Shown one piece after another: positions 61,518 through 64,000 of a DNA stretch of 64,000 bases. The notes under the pieces were generated by a model, which was not told the origin of the DNA, did not search any database, and worked only from the letters and a program-made list of their open reading frames with translations. Each line of letters begins with the position of its first letter. Within the stretch, counting starts at the first letter, position 1. The DNA is from an uncultured Paracoccaceae bacterium (GTDB taxonomy: Bacteria; Pseudomonadota; Alphaproteobacteria; Rhodobacterales; Rhodobacteraceae): positions 248,001 to 312,000 of the forward strand of contig CATOSU010000002.1 of assembly GCA_951812615.1 (NCBI GenBank), read 5' to 3'. The position numbers were made by a program, and so were the translations under genes.

Positions 61518-62066
61518 GAGTTTCTCCTGATCAGATCACACAGGACCGGGCTGGCCCTGCTACCAATCAGAGCCCGGACGTCCGGGCAGAGAAGTTCACG
61601 CGCACGCTTCAGGTGTGTCGCTACGACAGTACCGCTCTGCTTGCCCCACTAGTCCACTCGTTTTTTGGAAGAACGGCCCACACCGGTCATTCGTGACCGC
61701 CGCAGCTAACGGCAGGTAACGGCAGGTTCGATGAAGGTTTTTCGACGCGGGCCATTGCGCGGGATATCGGCCGGGCGTGAGCGTGGCCCGCGTTGACAAA
61801 CCTCTCAGGGAGGAAGCCGCGGGGACTGGGCGGTGTCTATGGGGAAAGAGCGTTGTCGGCTGGGTCTGTGACCGCGACGGATACGTTGGTGTGGGGCGCG
61901 ATGTCGACCGCTTCCATGTTTCGCGAGAGGGTTTGGCCTGGATTTAGCCCGGGTAGTAGCCGTGTTGTGCCTTTTGTGTGGCTTTCCAACTCACTTTGGA
62001 CAAGGGGGCTCGACCGGTGTGGCTGAGTCACCCGGTTGGTAGCGGTTGGGATGAGCGCGCGCCCGG
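61518..62066. other. Gene-free region between the recombinase genes and the IS91 transposase
   Basis: 549 bp with no convincing reading frame; short minus-strand frames (for example 61596-61799) have no family features. It contains a tandem TAACGGCAGG pair (61689-61710) and an inverted repeat at 61745-61793. The terminus of the IS91-type element, downstream of its transposase, should lie here, but I could not identify the exact end. Confidence 0.4.
61745..61793. repeat. Inverted repeat ACGCGGGCCA / TGGCCCGCGT
   Basis: A perfect 10-bp inverted repeat (61745-61754 and 61784-61793) spaced by 29 bases. It may be part of the rolling-circle origin or end of the IS91-type element, or a transcription hairpin. 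Only sequence symmetry supports it. Confidence 0.45.
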
Positions 62067-63260
62067 TCATGCGGCCTGTCTCCTCGGTGGGGCGCGGGAT
62101 TGCGGAACCTCGCCGCGCCGGAACGTCTCGGTGATACGCATGGGTCCGCCGCAGTCGGGGCATGGCTCGCGCAAGATTAGAGGGATGATCTCGGCAGAGG
62201 GTGCGTCTTCCTGCCTGGTCGGTTCCGCACCGAGCAATGTGCGGATCTTCGCGATGTTGGCCTTGCGGGCGGCGCTTGCCAGCAGGCCGTAGTGGCGGAT
62301 GCGATGGAATCCATCGGGCAGGACATGCATGAGGAACCGGCGGATGAACTCGCCCGTGTCGAGCCGCATGACCTTCATCCGGTCGCCGCGCTTGATGCGG
62401 TAATCCTTCCAGCGGAAGGAAACGGTGTCGGCATCTGCGCTGACGAGGCGATGGTTGGAGATCGCGACCCGGTGGGTGTAGCGGCTGAGATAGGCCAGAA
62501 CCTGCTCGGGTCCGCCAAAGGGCGGTTTGGCATAGACCACCCATTCGGTTTTGCGCAGCGGTGCGAGGTAAGCAGTGAAGGCATCTGCATCGGCCAGCCC
62601 GGCAAGATCACTGAAGAAGGTGAGCTGCCCGGCGCGGTGCAAGTTGACCAGGCCCTCAAGGAACAGGCGTCTGAACAGCCGAGACAGCACCCGGACCGGC
62701 AGAAAGAACCCGGGCTTGCAGCCGATCCATCGGATGCCATCAAGCGACAACCCGCCGCCGGGCACGATCATGTGGATGTGGGGATGATGCGTCATCGCCG
62801 ATCCCCAGGTGTGGAGAACGCAGGTCATGCCGACGCGGGCACCAAGGTGCCTGGGGTCAGCGACGATGGTCATCACCGTCTCGGCTGATGCCTTGAACAA
62901 GAGGCCGTACATTGCCCGCTTGTTCCAGTAGGCGATGCGGGCGATCTCGGCCGGCAATGTGAAGACGACGTGGAAATATTCCACGGGCAACAAGTCGTCT
63001 GCCCGCGCCGCCATCCAATCGCGCGCCGCCGGTCCCTGGCACTTCGGGCAGTGCCGGTTCTTGCAACTGTTGTAGGCGATATGCTGGTGATCACATTTGG
63101 TGCAAGCTGCCACATGCCCACCGAGTGCTTCGGTCCGGCAGGCTTCAATGGCGGACATCACTTTGAGTTGCCCAAGGCTCAGACGCCCTGCATTGGCCCG
63201 CCGATAGGCAGGCCCATGATCACGGAAGATGTCGGCAACCTCCAGCGCGTGCCGCGGCAC
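62067..63260 (-). CDS. IS91-family Y2 transposase
   Basis: 397 aa. Zinc-binding N-terminus (CTKCDHQHIAYNSCKNRHCPKC in parts), HUH motif in HHPHIHMIVPGG and the paired tyrosines in YLSRYTHRVAI. This is the rolling-circle (HUH) transposase of IS91 elements. 13 bp after a tyrosine recombinase gene with which it is often paired. Intact by eye. Confidence 0.9.
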   Translation of the reverse strand: MPRHALEVADIFRDHGPAYRRANAGRLSLGQLKVMSAIEACRTEALGGHVAACTKCDHQHIAYNSCKNRHCPKCQGPAARDWMAARADDLLPVEYFHVVFTLPAEIARIAYWNKRAMYGLLFKASAETVMTIVADPRHLGARVGMTCVLHTWGSAMTHHPHIHMIVPGGGLSLDGIRWIGCKPGFFLPVRVLSRLFRRLFLEGLVNLHRAGQLTFFSDLAGLADADAFTAYLAPLRKTEWVVYAKPPFGGPEQVLAYLSRYTHRVAISNHRLVSADADTVSFRWKDYRIKRGDRMKVMRLDTGEFIRRFLMHVLPDGFHRIRHYGLLASAARKANIAKIRTLLGAEPTRQEDAPSAEIIPLILREPCPDCGGPMRITETFRRGEVPQSRAPPRRQAA

Positions 63261-63273
63261 GCTGCAGCCCCCG

Positions 63274-64000
63274 TCAGGTCACATCCTGGATGTGCTCGAA
63301 CGGGCTGGACACATTGCGCAACGTCTTGGTCGCCACATGTGTATATCGTGCCGTCGTGGTCAACTTGGCGTGGCCGAGGAGAACCTGGATCACCCGCACA
63401 TCCGTATCGGCCTCCAACAAATGCGTAGCAAAGCTGTGCCGGAGCGAGTGCAATGTTGCAGGCTTCTTGATGCCGGCCATCGCCTTTGCCGAGTTGAAGG
63501 CACGATTCAAGGACCGTGGAGACAGGGGTTCAACCCGGCTCTGCCCAGGAAACAGCCAGCCCTGCGGGCGAGCCTCACGCCAATAGTCGCGAAGGAGTTC
63601 CAGCAAGGACGGCGAAAGCATCACATCGCGATCCTTGCCGCCCTTACCGCGCTCGACATGGATCAGCATGCGGTCACTGTCGATGTCCCGAACCTTGAGA
63701 TTGGTGACCTCGGAGGCACGCAGCCCTGCGCCATACCCGATGCCGAGTGCCGCCCGATACTTGAGACCGGGCCCAGGGGCCGCGGACAAAACCGCCGAGA
63801 CCTCCTCGAAGCTCAGCACAATCGGCAGCTTCCGCGGCTCGGTGCGGAACTGCATGTACTTCTTCATATCCTCCCGATTGCATGTCATGCCGAAGAAGAA
63901 CCGCAGTGCCGTGATCCGCGAATTGTAGACCGACGGCGTCACCTCAGTGTCGGTCATATGAAGCTGATAGGCGCGCAGCTCATCTGGCGTCGCCGTATCC
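63274..64000 (-). CDS. Tyrosine recombinase, 5' end beyond the window
   Basis: At least 242 aa; the frame stays open to base 64000 (preceding residues DTATPDELRAYQLH look like the N-terminal SAM-like domain), so the start is outside. Catalytic set visible: Arg in GLRASEV, HSLRHSFATHLLE (HxxR), His in LLGHAKL, and Tyr in TARYTHV. Encoded with IS91 transposases in many alphaproteobacteria, where its role is unclear, and it is not the integrase of the tRNA element. Confidence 0.88.
   Translation of the reverse strand, partial: DTATPDELRAYQLHMTDTEVTPSVYNSRITALRFFFGMTCNREDMKKYMQFRTEPRKLPIVLSFEEVSAVLSAAPGPGLKYRAALGIGYGAGLRASEVTNLKVRDIDSDRMLIHVERGKGGKDRDVMLSPSLLELLRDYWREARPQGWLFPGQSRVEPLSPRSLNRAFNSAKAMAGIKKPATLHSLRHSFATHLLEADTDVRVIQVLLGHAKLTTTARYTHVATKTLRNVSSPFEHIQDVT

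Noticed and set aside
61596-61799. 67-codon minus-strand frame in the gap beside IS91
   Set aside because: No ribosome site or domain, and it spans repeats.
1-64000. CRISPR array
   Set aside because: No regularly spaced direct repeats were seen in any intergenic region.

Overview
The window looks like a chromosomal segment of an alphaproteobacterium of the Rhodobacteraceae (Roseobacter-type). I infer this from the high-GC coding style, the sox accessory genes in the order soxX<-soxW<-soxV / soxS->soxR->soxT, the urease operon with its separate urt urea transporter, the nasTS-controlled nitrate assimilation operon, and the Anbu / transglutaminase / alpha-E / ATP-grasp cluster. No 16S rRNA or species-diagnostic gene is present, so genus is not assignable.

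Layout. 1-3.9 kb: end of a thiosulfate-oxidation (sox) locus, with SoxX, thioredoxin SoxW and membrane thiol transporter SoxV leftward, and SoxS, repressor SoxR and transporter SoxT rightward. 3.9-8.4 kb: xylose-type ABC importer xylF-xylH-xylG with a divergent ROK repressor. 8.4-11.3 kb: a secreted FG-GAP/ASPIC protein convergent with a MauG-type di-haem peroxidase. 11.4-16.8 kb: leftward urease operon ureD-A-(51-aa His-rich membrane peptide)-B-C-(DUF1127)-E-F-G. 17-21 kb: Anbu proteasome-like peptidase cluster. 21.9-22.9 kb: an IS630-type insertion between a small secreted-protein gene and the urea transporter. 23-30.4 kb: urtABCDE plus a His-tailed DUF3500 protein.

30.4-38.1 kb: a cytochrome module. 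An FNR-like Fe-S regulator overlaps ccmF-ccmH-ccmI and is divergent from a secreted cytochrome with twelve CXXCH motifs, followed by a Rap1a-like small secreted protein. An FNR box lies in the divergent promoter. This is my best candidate for an undescribed system.

38.1-52.1 kb: leftward nitrate assimilation operon nasT-nasS-[ANTAR leader and terminator]-nrtA-nrtB-nrtCD-nirB-nirD-nasA-(ybiB-like)-cysG. Nitrate is imported by NrtABCD, reduced by NasA and NirBD, and CysG supplies the sirohaem; NasS/NasT sense nitrate and antiterminate the leader. 52.2-58.7 kb: unlinked metabolic genes (D-lactate dehydrogenase, gamma-glutamyltransferase, ThpR, a 2-hydroxyacid dehydrogenase, an SH3 protein, a haloalkane-dehalogenase-like hydrolase).

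58.9-64 kb: tRNA-Gln followed by an integrative region with a large serine recombinase plus DUF2924 and DUF3489 genes, then an IS91-type transposase and a tyrosine recombinase that runs off the window.

Nitrogen is a recurring theme: urea import and hydrolysis together with nitrate assimilation give two routes to ammonium within 40 kb. c-Type cytochromes (SoxX, the di-haem peroxidase, the 12-haem protein and the Ccm proteins) form a second theme.
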